Shown here: positions 9,035 through 17,305 of the stretch, piece after piece
Layout: every line of letters starts with the position of its first letter
How positions within the stretch are numbered: position 1 is the stretch's first letter
DNA from: Chitinophaga varians
GTDB taxonomy: Bacteria; Bacteroidota; Bacteroidia; Chitinophagales; Chitinophagaceae
Direction of reading: 5' to 3'
Assembly: GCF_012641275.1 (NCBI RefSeq)
Contig: NZ_JABAIA010000002.1
Coordinates: forward strand, 372,001 to 436,000
Length of the DNA: 64,000 nucleotides
Position numbers and translations under genes: made by a program
Notes under the pieces: generated by a model
The model's database searches: none
What the model was told of the DNA's origin: nothing
The model's input: the letters and a program-made list of their open reading frames with translations, nothing else

Positions 9035-10366
9035 ATGACTATTCTCAATAAAACACTTGTCACTGCTGGTTTCGCAGCCCTGCTTGCGCTGGGTTCCGGT
9101 TGTAAAAAGTACCTGGATGTTAATAACGATCAGGACAGGCCTGTAGACGCTCCGCCTGCGGCCATCCTCACCGGGGCGGAAGTAACTGCCGCCTATACGA
9201 TTGGTGGTGCTGACGTTGCCCTCACTGCCAGCCTGCTCACCAATCAGGTGGACGGCACCAGCCAACAGTTTAAGAACTACCAGTTATACCAGATCGTGGC
9301 GGATAACCTGACCACCTGCTGGGGCAATCTCTATCAGGGTACGCTCAATGACCTGGTGGAACTGCGAAAAATGTCAGAACCCAAGAAATGGTATTTCTAC
9401 AGCGGCGCCAGCAAAATACTGATCGCCTATGTATTGGGCACCAGCACTGACCTCTGGGGAGATATCCCTTACAGCGATGCTTTTCAGGGACTGGATTTTA
9501 AGTTCAAACCGAAATACGATAAACAGGAAGATATCTATAAAACCATCGATGGTTTGCTCACTTCAGCTATCGCTGACCTGAACCAGCCACAGCTGGGACC
9601 GGTGCCCGGCGGCAACGACGTGCTTTATGGCGGCGACCCTGCTCTCTGGATAAAATTCGCTAACTCTTACCGGATGCGGACGCTGATCCATCTCACCAAA
9701 AAAGATCCTGCTGGTTATGCACAGAAGGTAATTGACGCGTCCAAGGCGGCAGGCGGCATTATCGGCGCAGGTGAGGAAGCTGCGGTGGCTTTCCTGAACG
9801 ACCCTACCAGGGCTAATCCGGTGCAGCAGTTCAATGCCCAGCGTCCCGGATACATCACTTACGACCAGTCGTTTATGATCAACCAGATGAAAGCGCTGGG
9901 TGATAACAGGGTGGGACCATACCTGGGCGGCGCCTACGACTCCAAAACTTCCCCTGTGTACCTGTTGACTGCCTATGAGCTGGACTTTATCCTGGCAGAA
10001 GCATACGCCCGTCTCGGACAGGATGCTGATGCACAGGCCCACTACGAAGCAGCGGTAACTGGCTCCTTCCTTTCTGTAAAAGCTGACCCAACAGGTTATC
10101 TGGCCAAACCGGAAGTGAAATATGATCCGGCAGCCAGCGCTACAGATAAACTGAATCTCATCCTGACGCAGAAATATTATGCGATGTACCTGCAGGCTGA
10201 AAACTTCACCGATTGGCGTCGCACAGGCTTTCCGGCGCTGACATCCAAAAATGCCGGCAAGGAAATTCCGAGACGTTATCCTTATCCGCAGTCTGAGCTG
10301 TCCTACAATGGTGCTAATGTGCCTACTGGTATTTCACTCACTACCAAAATGTGGTGGGACCAGTAA
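9035..10366 (+). CDS. SusD/RagB-like nutrient-binding lipoprotein (SusD-like_2 type)
   Basis: 443 residues with a lipoprotein signal and lipobox (LLALGSGC, Cys at about residue 23) followed by KKYLDVN, the classic SusD start. TPR-like helical repeats follow, including GDIPYSDAFQGLD and WIKFANSYRMRTLIHL. The C-terminus has the DWRRTGFPAL and EIPRRYPYP motifs of the SusD-like_2 subgroup. It binds substrate at the cell surface and caps the SusC barrel. The ATG at 9035 is used, not the TTG abutting the susC stop. The substrate is unknown: no glycoside hydrolase or peptidase gene adjoins the pair. Confidence 0.95.
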   Translation: MTILNKTLVTAGFAALLALGSGCKKYLDVNNDQDRPVDAPPAAILTGAEVTAAYTIGGADVALTASLLTNQVDGTSQQFKNYQLYQIVADNLTTCWGNLYQGTLNDLVELRKMSEPKKWYFYSGASKILIAYVLGTSTDLWGDIPYSDAFQGLDFKFKPKYDKQEDIYKTIDGLLTSAIADLNQPQLGPVPGGNDVLYGGDPALWIKFANSYRMRTLIHLTKKDPAGYAQKVIDASKAAGGIIGAGEEAAVAFLNDPTRANPVQQFNAQRPGYITYDQSFMINQMKALGDNRVGPYLGGAYDSKTSPVYLLTAYELDFILAEAYARLGQDADAQAHYEAAVTGSFLSVKADPTGYLAKPEVKYDPAASATDKLNLILTQKYYAMYLQAENFTDWRRTGFPALTSKNAGKEIPRRYPYPQSELSYNGANVPTGISLTTKMWWDQ

Positions 10367-10395
10367 AAAAAGCCGTTTAACCGCTTTCCATAAAA

Positions 10396-10425
10396 AAAGA
10401 GGGCTCATTGAGCCCTCTTTTTCTA
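10396..10425 (+). terminator. rho-independent terminator after susD
   Basis: Arms 10396-10407 and 10409-10420 (core GAGGGCTC/GAGCCCTC) followed by T-rich sequence. It separates the susCD unit from the DUF3467 gene. Confidence 0.9.
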
Positions 10426-10451
10426 TTTTTGTGGGGCTAAATCATATAGAT

Positions 10452-10766
10452 ATGGAAAATCAGCACGAAGAGCAGAATCAGCTTAACATCGAGTTAAATG
10501 AAGAGATTGCGGAAGGGCAATATGCCAACCTCGCTATAATCACCCATTCCAATGCCGAGTTTGTAGTGGATTTTGTCAATGTGATGCCGGGCCTGCCGAA
10601 AGCAAAAGTCAAGTCACGCATTATTCTTACGCCCCAGCATGCCAAGCGTTTTATGAAGGCATTGCAGGATAATGTCAAAAAATACGAATCTGTTCACGGC
10701 ACAATTCAGGACCAGGAGCCGGTTTCTGTGCCCATGAATTTTGGTGGTCCCACTGCTCAAGCCTGA
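10452..10766 (+). CDS. DUF3467 family protein
   Basis: A 104-residue small acidic cytoplasmic protein. The family core is visible: EGQYANLAIITHSNAEFVVD, MPGLPKAKVKSRIILTPQHAKRF and a short polar tail. DUF3467 is widespread in Bacteroidota and other bacteria, and I know of no established function. The ATG at 10452 follows the terminator by 26 bp. The next gene starts 7 bp after its stop, so the two are likely one transcript. Confidence 0.9.
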   Translation: MENQHEEQNQLNIELNEEIAEGQYANLAIITHSNAEFVVDFVNVMPGLPKAKVKSRIILTPQHAKRFMKALQDNVKKYESVHGTIQDQEPVSVPMNFGGPTAQA

Positions 10767-10773
10767 TTACACC

Positions 10774-11847
10774 ATGGAACATATTTATTCTTATCATCAT
10801 CTGACGGAGTTTACCCGCGAGGTTTTTATTCGTATGGGTTGCTCCCGCGACCATGCTATGCTGGCCAGTGAAGTACTGGTAGCGGCCGATCTGCGGGGAA
10901 TAGACTCTCACGGTATAGCCCGGTTGTCCGGCTATGTGCGCTTGTGGGAAGCCAAAAGGATTAATGCCCGTCCCAATATCCGCATTGTACACGAAACACC
11001 CAGCACGGCGGTTGTTGACGGCGATGCTGGCCTGGGCCTCGTTGTAGCGCCGTTTGCCATGGAAGTGGCCATACAGAAAGCTGCTGTTGCCGGTACCGGC
11101 TGGGTAAGCGTTAAAAACTCCAACCACTTCGGTATCGCTGGTTACCATGCCATGAAAGCGCTGGACCAGGATATGATCGGTATGGCGATGACCAACGCCA
11201 GCCCGCTGGTAGCGCCCACTTTCGCGAAAGAAAGAATGCTGGGCACCAATCCCATTGCGGTGGCCATCCCGGCGAAAGAGCAACCGCCGTTCGTGGCGGA
11301 TTTCGCTACGACTACTGCTGCCAATGGTAAACTGGAGATCCTGCAACGTAAAAACCAGGAAGCTCCCATTGGCTGGATTCAGGACAAAGATGGCAATCCC
11401 AGCACCAACCCGCATGAACTCAAAGATGGCGGGGCTTTGCTGCCATTAGGCGGCGACCGCGATCATGGAAGTCACAAAGGGTATTGTTTGGGAGCAATAG
11501 TTGATATATTTTCGGCCGTTCTTTCCGGGGCCAATTACGGACCATGGGCGCCTCCTTTTGTGAGCTTCCTGCCGCTGGCCCCTGATCCGGTGGGAGAAGG
11601 ACTGGGACATTTCTTCGGCGCCATGCGCGTAGATGCGTTCCGCCCGGCAGATGAATTCAAATCCCACATGGACACCTGGATCAGCCGCTTCAGGGCCGCG
11701 GTACCGGTGGAAGGTAAACAGGTGCTCATACCCGGTGACCCGGAAAGGGAAATGCACAGCCATCGCCTGGAAAATGGAATACCTGTTCTGGCGCCGGTAG
11801 TGAAAGATATGCAGGAGGTAGCTGCTAAATTTAATTTGAATTTTTAA
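10774..11847 (+). CDS. Ldh2/malate-lactate dehydrogenase family oxidoreductase
   Basis: 357 residues of the NAD(P)-dependent Ldh2/MDH2/YlbC family, which is unrelated to classical lactate or malate dehydrogenases. Visible signatures are ADLRGIDSHGIARL near the N-terminus, the VKNSNHFGIAGYHAM segment containing the catalytic His, LGTNPIAVAIPA, and HGSHKGYCLGAIVDI, which binds the cofactor. The family reduces 2-oxo acids such as oxaloacetate, ureidoglycolate or 2,3-diketogulonate. The actual substrate is open. It sits between DUF3467 and aspartate kinase on the same strand. Confidence 0.9.
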   Translation: MEHIYSYHHLTEFTREVFIRMGCSRDHAMLASEVLVAADLRGIDSHGIARLSGYVRLWEAKRINARPNIRIVHETPSTAVVDGDAGLGLVVAPFAMEVAIQKAAVAGTGWVSVKNSNHFGIAGYHAMKALDQDMIGMAMTNASPLVAPTFAKERMLGTNPIAVAIPAKEQPPFVADFATTTAANGKLEILQRKNQEAPIGWIQDKDGNPSTNPHELKDGGALLPLGGDRDHGSHKGYCLGAIVDIFSAVLSGANYGPWAPPFVSFLPLAPDPVGEGLGHFFGAMRVDAFRPADEFKSHMDTWISRFRAAVPVEGKQVLIPGDPEREMHSHRLENGIPVLAPVVKDMQEVAAKFNLNF

Positions 11848-11927
11848 ATTTCTATCATTCATATAAACAGCCGGAAACGGGCCAGCAGACTGCTATCCCG
11901 GCAAGAGGCAAAAACAATTATATTCAG

Positions 11928-13250
11928 ATGAAAGTGTTAAAATTTGGTGGAACCTCCGTGGGAAAACCAGAGCGCATGCATTCAGTAGCGCAACTGATCA
12001 CAGCAGATAATGATCAGAAAATTGTGGTACTGTCTGCCCTGTCAGGCACCACGAACGCACTCGTGGAAATCAGCCAGTCATTGTCGGAAGGCAAAAAAGC
12101 ACAGGCGAAGCAGCAGATAGACAAGCTGGAAAGCCATTACAGGACCTTCTGCGATGAACTGGTGAAACAGGAGGCTGGCCGTGCCAGCGCTAAAGCTATC
12201 ATTGATGAACACTTTGAATTTCTGAACATCATCCTGAAGATATCTTTCAACGAAGCGTTGAATAAAGATATCCTCGCACAGGGCGAACTGTTGTCTACCC
12301 GCCTGTTCTGCGTATCCCTGGAAGAAGCCGGCATTCCCGCCGTCTTGCTGCCAGCACTGGATTTCATGAGCATCGATGAATATGAAGAACCGGAAATTCC
12401 CAAGATCAAAATCAAACTGGGTAACCTGATCAATCAGCATAAGGGTCAGAAGTTATTCATCACACAGGGATACATCTGCCGTAATGCCAAAGGAGAAGTG
12501 GATAACCTGAAACGTGGCGGCAGTGACTACTCCGCTTCCCTGATCGGCGCCGCGATCCAGGCTGAAGAAATCCAGATCTGGACCGATATCGACGGTATGC
12601 ACAATAACGATCCGCGCGTAGTGAAAAAAACCTTCCCGATCGAGCAGCTGTCATTCGACGAAGCCGCCGAGCTGGCCTACTTCGGCGCTAAAATCCTGCA
12701 CCCGGCTTCTATCTGGCCTGCGCAGCATTTTAATATTCCGGTGAAACTGCTCAATACCATGCAACCCGAAGCTAAAGGTACCATCATCACTGAAATGCCT
12801 AATGGCAACGGTGCTAAAGCTATCGCGGCAAAAGACGGTATCATCGCCATCAAGATCAAATCCAGCCGCATGTTGCTGGCATATGGCTTCCTCCGGAAGA
12901 TATTCGAGGTATTCGAGAAATACCGTACTCCGATCGATATGATCACTACTTCTGAAGTGGCCGTATCACTCACCATCGACAGCGAAGCGCACCTGGACCA
13001 GATCCTGAAAGAACTGCAGCCGTTTGGTACAGTAGAACTGGACCATCACCACACGATCGTTTCTATCGTTGGCAACGAGGTGGCTGCTACTCCTTCCATC
13101 ATCACCAAACTGTTTGATGCCATGGAAGGTATTCCTTTGCGTATGATCTCCTACGGTGGCAGCAGACATAACATTTCCATCCTGGTGAATGGCCAGTTCA
13201 AGGAAAAAACACTGCAGGTGCTGAATAAAGGACTGTTCGGTTTAGAGTAA
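11928..13250 (+). CDS. lysC: aspartate kinase
   Basis: 440 residues. It catalyses ATP-dependent phosphorylation of aspartate, the first step to lysine, threonine, methionine and diaminopimelate. The N-terminal KFGGTSVGKPERM is the family signature. GGSDYSASLIGAA and the WTDIDGMHNNDPR segment form the substrate/ATP site. Two C-terminal ACT segments (about 305-440, including ITTSEVAVSLTID and IVSIVGNEVA) imply feedback control by an amino acid. It is a single-function enzyme without fused homoserine dehydrogenase. I see no riboswitch-like structure in the 80-bp gap upstream. Confidence 0.95.
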   Translation: MKVLKFGGTSVGKPERMHSVAQLITADNDQKIVVLSALSGTTNALVEISQSLSEGKKAQAKQQIDKLESHYRTFCDELVKQEAGRASAKAIIDEHFEFLNIILKISFNEALNKDILAQGELLSTRLFCVSLEEAGIPAVLLPALDFMSIDEYEEPEIPKIKIKLGNLINQHKGQKLFITQGYICRNAKGEVDNLKRGGSDYSASLIGAAIQAEEIQIWTDIDGMHNNDPRVVKKTFPIEQLSFDEAAELAYFGAKILHPASIWPAQHFNIPVKLLNTMQPEAKGTIITEMPNGNGAKAIAAKDGIIAIKIKSSRMLLAYGFLRKIFEVFEKYRTPIDMITTSEVAVSLTIDSEAHLDQILKELQPFGTVELDHHHTIVSIVGNEVAATPSIITKLFDAMEGIPLRMISYGGSRHNISILVNGQFKEKTLQVLNKGLFGLE

Positions 13251-13278
13251 ACCGCTACTGCTAAAAATATCCAAAGGA

Positions 13279-13313
13279 AAAAGGGGCGTACCAACCGGTA
13301 CGCCCCTTTTTTA
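13279..13313. terminator. bidirectional terminator between lysC and the RES toxin gene
   Basis: Ten-base perfect GC-rich stem (13283-13292 and 13297-13306, loop AACC) flanked by A on the left and T on the right, extending pairing to 14 bp. It serves the two convergent genes. Confidence 0.9.
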
Positions 13314-13772
13314 TACTTTTCTCAGCCGCTGGTCAAACACAAACGGTTGGGTGTCCGTAATCGTGACACGGGCGGCATCGGGATGCAAAGGGTTGATGAG
13401 ATAGTTATTTTCTTCGGCAATCACTACAGAGGGAATCCTGAGCACGGCATAGCGGGCAGTGTCCACCCATTCGTCGCCAATAGTCTGCAGGGCAGGGAAG
13501 GGCGCCAGCGATTGCCAGCCGGAGGGAAGGTCTTTTTTCGTGAGCACTTTGATCGCAATATCATCCGGGATGTGGATGGTGGCGATACAAAAGTCCTGAA
13601 TAATATTTTTTAAGGGAATGTGCACCAGTACTTCCAGCGCAGACAGCGCCCTGCTGCCGGCCGTGTAAACGATCGAATGGCCCGGACTGTTCCACCGGCC
13701 TCCGTACAAGCGGGACCCTGTGCCTGTCAGGTCATTGATGTAGGCACATTTACTGATTCTGTAAACATCCAT
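13311..13772 (-). CDS. RES domain toxin (NAD+ phosphorylase/ADP-ribosyl transferase type)
   Basis: 153 residues matching the RES fold, named for its conserved Arg, Glu and Ser. The Arg is in RLYGGRWNSPG, and the YTAGSRALSALEVLVH segment carries the Ser and Glu. Characterised members (MbcT, ParT, Res) deplete NAD+ or modify metabolic enzymes. The antitoxin gene lies 3 bp upstream on the same strand, the normal antitoxin-first order. Length is typical, and I see no truncation. Confidence 0.9.
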   Translation of the reverse strand: MDVYRISKCAYINDLTGTGSRLYGGRWNSPGHSIVYTAGSRALSALEVLVHIPLKNIIQDFCIATIHIPDDIAIKVLTKKDLPSGWQSLAPFPALQTIGDEWVDTARYAVLRIPSVVIAEENNYLINPLHPDAARVTITDTQPFVFDQRLRKV

Positions 13773-13775
13773 GAG

Positions 13776-14228
13776 TTATGCGAATATCCCGTGTTCAATG
13801 CGTCCCAGTTCGTCTTCAATCAGCTGAAAACCAAAAGTAGTATCTAACAGGGAAATAGGAAGTTGATAGTTAAAGGTGGGAAGCGGCGTGCGCATCCACT
13901 CCTTGAAGTTTTCCAGGCTGCCGAAAACTTCTGTGCCCCGCTGGTACAGCTGGGAGAGGAGGATCGCCCGTTCGGAGGTATCGGCGCCAAGTTTGGCGTC
14001 GTCTGCATAACGCTGCAACGTTCGTTCTGAAATGTGCAGCACCTGCGCCAGTTCTGTCAGTGAAAAAGAAAGCTGACGACTCAGGTTCAATAATGCTCTT
14101 TTTAATACGCCACTCCGGGAAAGTTCTATGAAGTCATAGTATCCGCTGCCTGGAGTGTAGGCCGCGCCCGGGTTCTCCACAATCATCAGGGTGTTTTCCT
14201 GCACCTGGTATTTTCTTGCGTGTTTCAT
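13776..14228 (-). CDS. Xre/MbcA/ParS-type antitoxin
   Basis: 150 residues. The N-terminal half contains a helix-turn-helix (FSLTELAQVLHISERTLQRYA), and the C-terminal half holds the MbcA/ParS toxin-binding segment (YQRGTEVFGSLENFKEWMRTPLP). It neutralises the adjacent RES toxin and probably represses the operon. The ATG at 14228 is preferred over the alternative start at 14249. A promoter-like TATTTTTG (minus strand, 14254-14247) lies 18 bp before it. Confidence 0.9.
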   Translation of the reverse strand: MKHARKYQVQENTLMIVENPGAAYTPGSGYYDFIELSRSGVLKRALLNLSRQLSFSLTELAQVLHISERTLQRYADDAKLGADTSERAILLSQLYQRGTEVFGSLENFKEWMRTPLPTFNYQLPISLLDTTFGFQLIEDELGRIEHGIFA

Positions 14229-14235
14229 ATGTCCC

Positions 14236-14266
14236 GACATTTGGCACAAAAATACAACAAATTGTC
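14236..14266. promoter_or_regulatory. putative operator/promoter of the toxin-antitoxin operon
   Basis: GACATTTG (14236-14243) and CAAATTGTC (14258-14266) form a near-perfect inverted repeat that brackets a minus-strand -7 element TATTTTTG (14254-14247). This is the arrangement expected for antitoxin autorepression. Binding is inferred. Confidence 0.5.
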
Positions 14267-14352
14267 GTTAAAATGAATCGATTAAGGTTAAAAGGAAGTT
14301 AACGGGGACCGCGTCAGGTTTTTAAACCTTTCTTTTCAGGGGGAAATTATTA

Positions 14353-17304
14353 TCAGAATTTTTTATCCTCGAAGTATCCGATTTTTTTCATCTGACTGAT
14401 TTCCAGTGTGATAACATTATATTCGGAGATGGCCTTCCCTTTTAAAATATAAAAACCACCCTTCTGAAAAGGATATTGACGCAGGCTGTCCGGAAAATGG
14501 ACCGTATCAATAAACTGTCCCTCACGGTCAAGGAAAGTACCAAAACACATCGGTTCACCTTTGACGGTACGCATCGTTTTGGTGGTGACCAGGTACCCCA
14601 GCGTAGTCACCGGTTGATTGACATACCGGTGAAAATCACGGGCAGGGATATACGCAGACTGGTCATGATTGAGCACTTCAAAAGGAGATGCCAGCGGAAA
14701 ACCCAGCAGGTCTATTTCATCAAAGGCGTCTTCATGCTGATGGTAGGCCAGCTCCGGCAGTTCACAGTTCACAGCAGCGGGCTGGAACAATGACAGGTTA
14801 TGGACAGCGGCAGTACCGGGTTGCCGGACCAACAAACTGCTTTTCCACAACAGCTGTTTTTTAGTCTGGCCGGTAAACTGAAAACAGCCAATACGGATCA
14901 ATAATTCCAGTTGTTCCGCGCCCGGGGAAATACGGCTACAGAAATCTTCCAGGTGCAGGTAAGGACCGCATTGCCGGCGCTCCTCCAGTATCCTTTCAGC
15001 GAGGGCCTGCTCAAGGCCTTCCACATGGATAAGCCCTACATACACCTCCTGTCCTTTGATGTTGGTGGGATAGTCGCTGTTGTTGATGCAGGGCGGATGA
15101 ATGTTGACACCGGTCTTTTTCAGTTCCCGGAAATACAGTTCGCGGTTGTAGAAGCCGCCGAAATTATTGATCACGGCGACCATAAACTCTGCCGGGAAAT
15201 AAGTTTTCAGATAGAGGCTCTGATAGCTCTCCACGGCAAAGCTGGCGGAGTGGGCTTTGGAAAAGGAGAAATTGGCAAAGCTGGCGATCTGCCGCCATAC
15301 CTCCGCGGACACTTCATAAGGACGTCCCAGTTGTGCGCAGTTGGCAAAAAAACGTTCCTGTATTTTTTCAAAGTCCTTTGTTCCCCTGTATTTCCCAGCC
15401 ATGGCCCGCCGTAGCGAGTCAGCATCCGCCAGTTCCATATTGGCGTAGGTATGTGCCACCTTGATCACATCTTCCTGGTATACCATGATGCCAAACGTAT
15501 CACTGAGCAACTCTTCGATGACAGGGTGCAGGTAAGTAACACTGGCAGGGTTGCGGTAACTGTGGATATATTGTTTCATCATGCCGGATTGCGCCACGCC
15601 CGGCCGGATGATAGAACTGGCGGCCACCAGGGTAAGGTAGTTGTCGCACTGCAACTTTTGCAGCAACTGCCGCATACCGGGTGATTCTATATAAAAGCAA
15701 CCAATGGTGTTAACTTTTTTCAGGTTTTCTTTCACCTTCTCGTCTACTGTAAATGCTTTGACATTGTGGATATCGATGTCCACCTGTTTGTTTTTACGGA
15801 TAATGTCGATGGTGTCGCGGATATGTCCGAGGCCGCGTTGACTGAGGATATCAAATTTATAAAGGCCGATGCGTTCAGCCTGTAGCATGTCCAGCTGGGC
15901 GGTGCTGAATCCTTTCGGCGGCAGGTATGTAGTGCAGTACTGATGGATGGGCGCATCGCTGATGAGGATACCACCGGCATGGATACTGAGATGATTGGGA
16001 AAGGATTTTTCCTGGTCCATCAGCCCGCTGAAATGCTGGATCTTACGCTGGATGTGGTCTTCGTTCAGTTGTATGTTGAAGCCGTTTTCCAGTATCTGGT
16101 CGATTTCTTTTTTAGGGAGACCGAACACTTTGCCCATTTCCCGGATAATGGCATTCGTTTGAAATGTGGTGACGGTGCCCAGCAGCGCGGTATGCGTGTC
16201 GCCGTACTTATCAAACACATACCGGATGATAGCATCACGGTCGCGCCAGGAAAAATCGATGTCAAAATCCGGAGGGGAAGTACGATAGGGATTGAGGAAG
16301 CGTTCAAAAAAGAGGTTCAGCTCTATGGGGTCCACATCGGTTATTTTGAGGCAGTACGCCACGATAGAATTAGCACCGCTGCCGCGTCCTACATAGAAAA
16401 ACTGTCTTTCCTGTGCGTAGCGGATGATGTCCCAGGTGATCAGGAAGTACGCCTCAAATTCCTGTTGTGCGATGATGTCCAGTTCTTTTTCAATGCGCCG
16501 CGAAGCTTCGGCATGGTCTTTCCCGTAGCGGTATTCCATACCCTGATAGGCCAGCTGCCGCAATAGCTGCCGGTCTTCTTCCACGTTGCCTAGGAATGAT
16601 TTCCGGTTGCGGGGCGTTTGCAGCGCCATTTCCACTTCACATGTTTCCAGCACGCGGAGCGTGTTGGAAACAATATGCGGATATTGCTCAAAGCGTTCCA
16701 CCATTTTGGCTGGATGCACAAACTGGTCGTGGACAGTGCCTGTGGTATGTGGTTCCAGTTGGGAAATAAGGATGTTCTGATCGATAGCGCGTAATACGCG
16801 GTGCAGTTCATAGTGGTCATTGTCCTGAAAGGTGACAGGGTGCATGATCACCAGTTGGTGGCGGATGCTAAGGGTATCTACCCGGAAAAATCTGTTGAGG
16901 TCGCGTGGATTAACGCCCAGCAGTTCGTGCGGCAGCAGCAGGGCTGGCGGAACAGCGCCCCACTTATAGATGGCCCAGGTGCCGGGGAGGGCAGGGGCGC
17001 GGTCGGGGAAAGGTATCTCCCGGCTCAGGTGATCGGAAAGAAAGCGGTTGATATGATACCATCCTTCCTGGTCACGGGCCAGCAGCAGGTAGCAGAATGT
17101 TGACTGATTACGGCATTCCACGCCCAGTACTGGTTTGATGAGATGTTTGCGGCAAAGGTCCACAAATTCCCAGGCATCGGAAGTGATGTTGATGTTGGTA
17201 AGGGCCAGCGTGGTGATGCCCAGTTGCGCTGCTTTTTTGATCAGCATTTCAGCGGGCATGGTGCCATATCGCAGGCTGAAAAATGTTTTGCAGTTCAGGT
17301 ACAT
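14353..17304 (-). CDS. DnaE-like DNA polymerase III alpha subunit, probably translesion (ImuC/DnaE2-like role)
   Basis: 983 residues, shorter than the replicative DnaE of about 1160. The C-family active site is intact: VGRGSGANS (305-313) and PDFDIDF (345-351), with the catalytic aspartates at 346 and 348. An OB-fold-like segment (LGYLVTTKTMR...) sits near the C-terminus. The N-terminal PHP domain is degenerate: the usual HxH metal ligands are replaced (LNCKTFFS) and LTDHG reads LTNINI, so proofreading-type activity is unlikely. Its start lies 1 bp after the dinB stop on the same strand, so the two are translated together. With a Y-family partner and an SOS-like operator upstream, a mutagenic-repair role is the best inference. 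Confidence 0.9.
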   Translation of the reverse strand: MYLNCKTFFSLRYGTMPAEMLIKKAAQLGITTLALTNINITSDAWEFVDLCRKHLIKPVLGVECRNQSTFCYLLLARDQEGWYHINRFLSDHLSREIPFPDRAPALPGTWAIYKWGAVPPALLLPHELLGVNPRDLNRFFRVDTLSIRHQLVIMHPVTFQDNDHYELHRVLRAIDQNILISQLEPHTTGTVHDQFVHPAKMVERFEQYPHIVSNTLRVLETCEVEMALQTPRNRKSFLGNVEEDRQLLRQLAYQGMEYRYGKDHAEASRRIEKELDIIAQQEFEAYFLITWDIIRYAQERQFFYVGRGSGANSIVAYCLKITDVDPIELNLFFERFLNPYRTSPPDFDIDFSWRDRDAIIRYVFDKYGDTHTALLGTVTTFQTNAIIREMGKVFGLPKKEIDQILENGFNIQLNEDHIQRKIQHFSGLMDQEKSFPNHLSIHAGGILISDAPIHQYCTTYLPPKGFSTAQLDMLQAERIGLYKFDILSQRGLGHIRDTIDIIRKNKQVDIDIHNVKAFTVDEKVKENLKKVNTIGCFYIESPGMRQLLQKLQCDNYLTLVAASSIIRPGVAQSGMMKQYIHSYRNPASVTYLHPVIEELLSDTFGIMVYQEDVIKVAHTYANMELADADSLRRAMAGKYRGTKDFEKIQERFFANCAQLGRPYEVSAEVWRQIASFANFSFSKAHSASFAVESYQSLYLKTYFPAEFMVAVINNFGGFYNRELYFRELKKTGVNIHPPCINNSDYPTNIKGQEVYVGLIHVEGLEQALAERILEERRQCGPYLHLEDFCSRISPGAEQLELLIRIGCFQFTGQTKKQLLWKSSLLVRQPGTAAVHNLSLFQPAAVNCELPELAYHQHEDAFDEIDLLGFPLASPFEVLNHDQSAYIPARDFHRYVNQPVTTLGYLVTTKTMRTVKGEPMCFGTFLDREGQFIDTVHFPDSLRQYPFQKGGFYILKGKAISEYNVITLEISQMKKIGYFEDKKF

Positions 17305-17305
17305 G

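Noticed and set aside
8063..9265. 400-codon open frame on the minus strand opposite susC/susD
   Set aside because: Overlaps two certain genes and reads as low-information reverse complement.
11848..11927. lysine riboswitch before aspartate kinase
   Set aside because: Only 80 bp are available and no riboswitch-like fold is visible.
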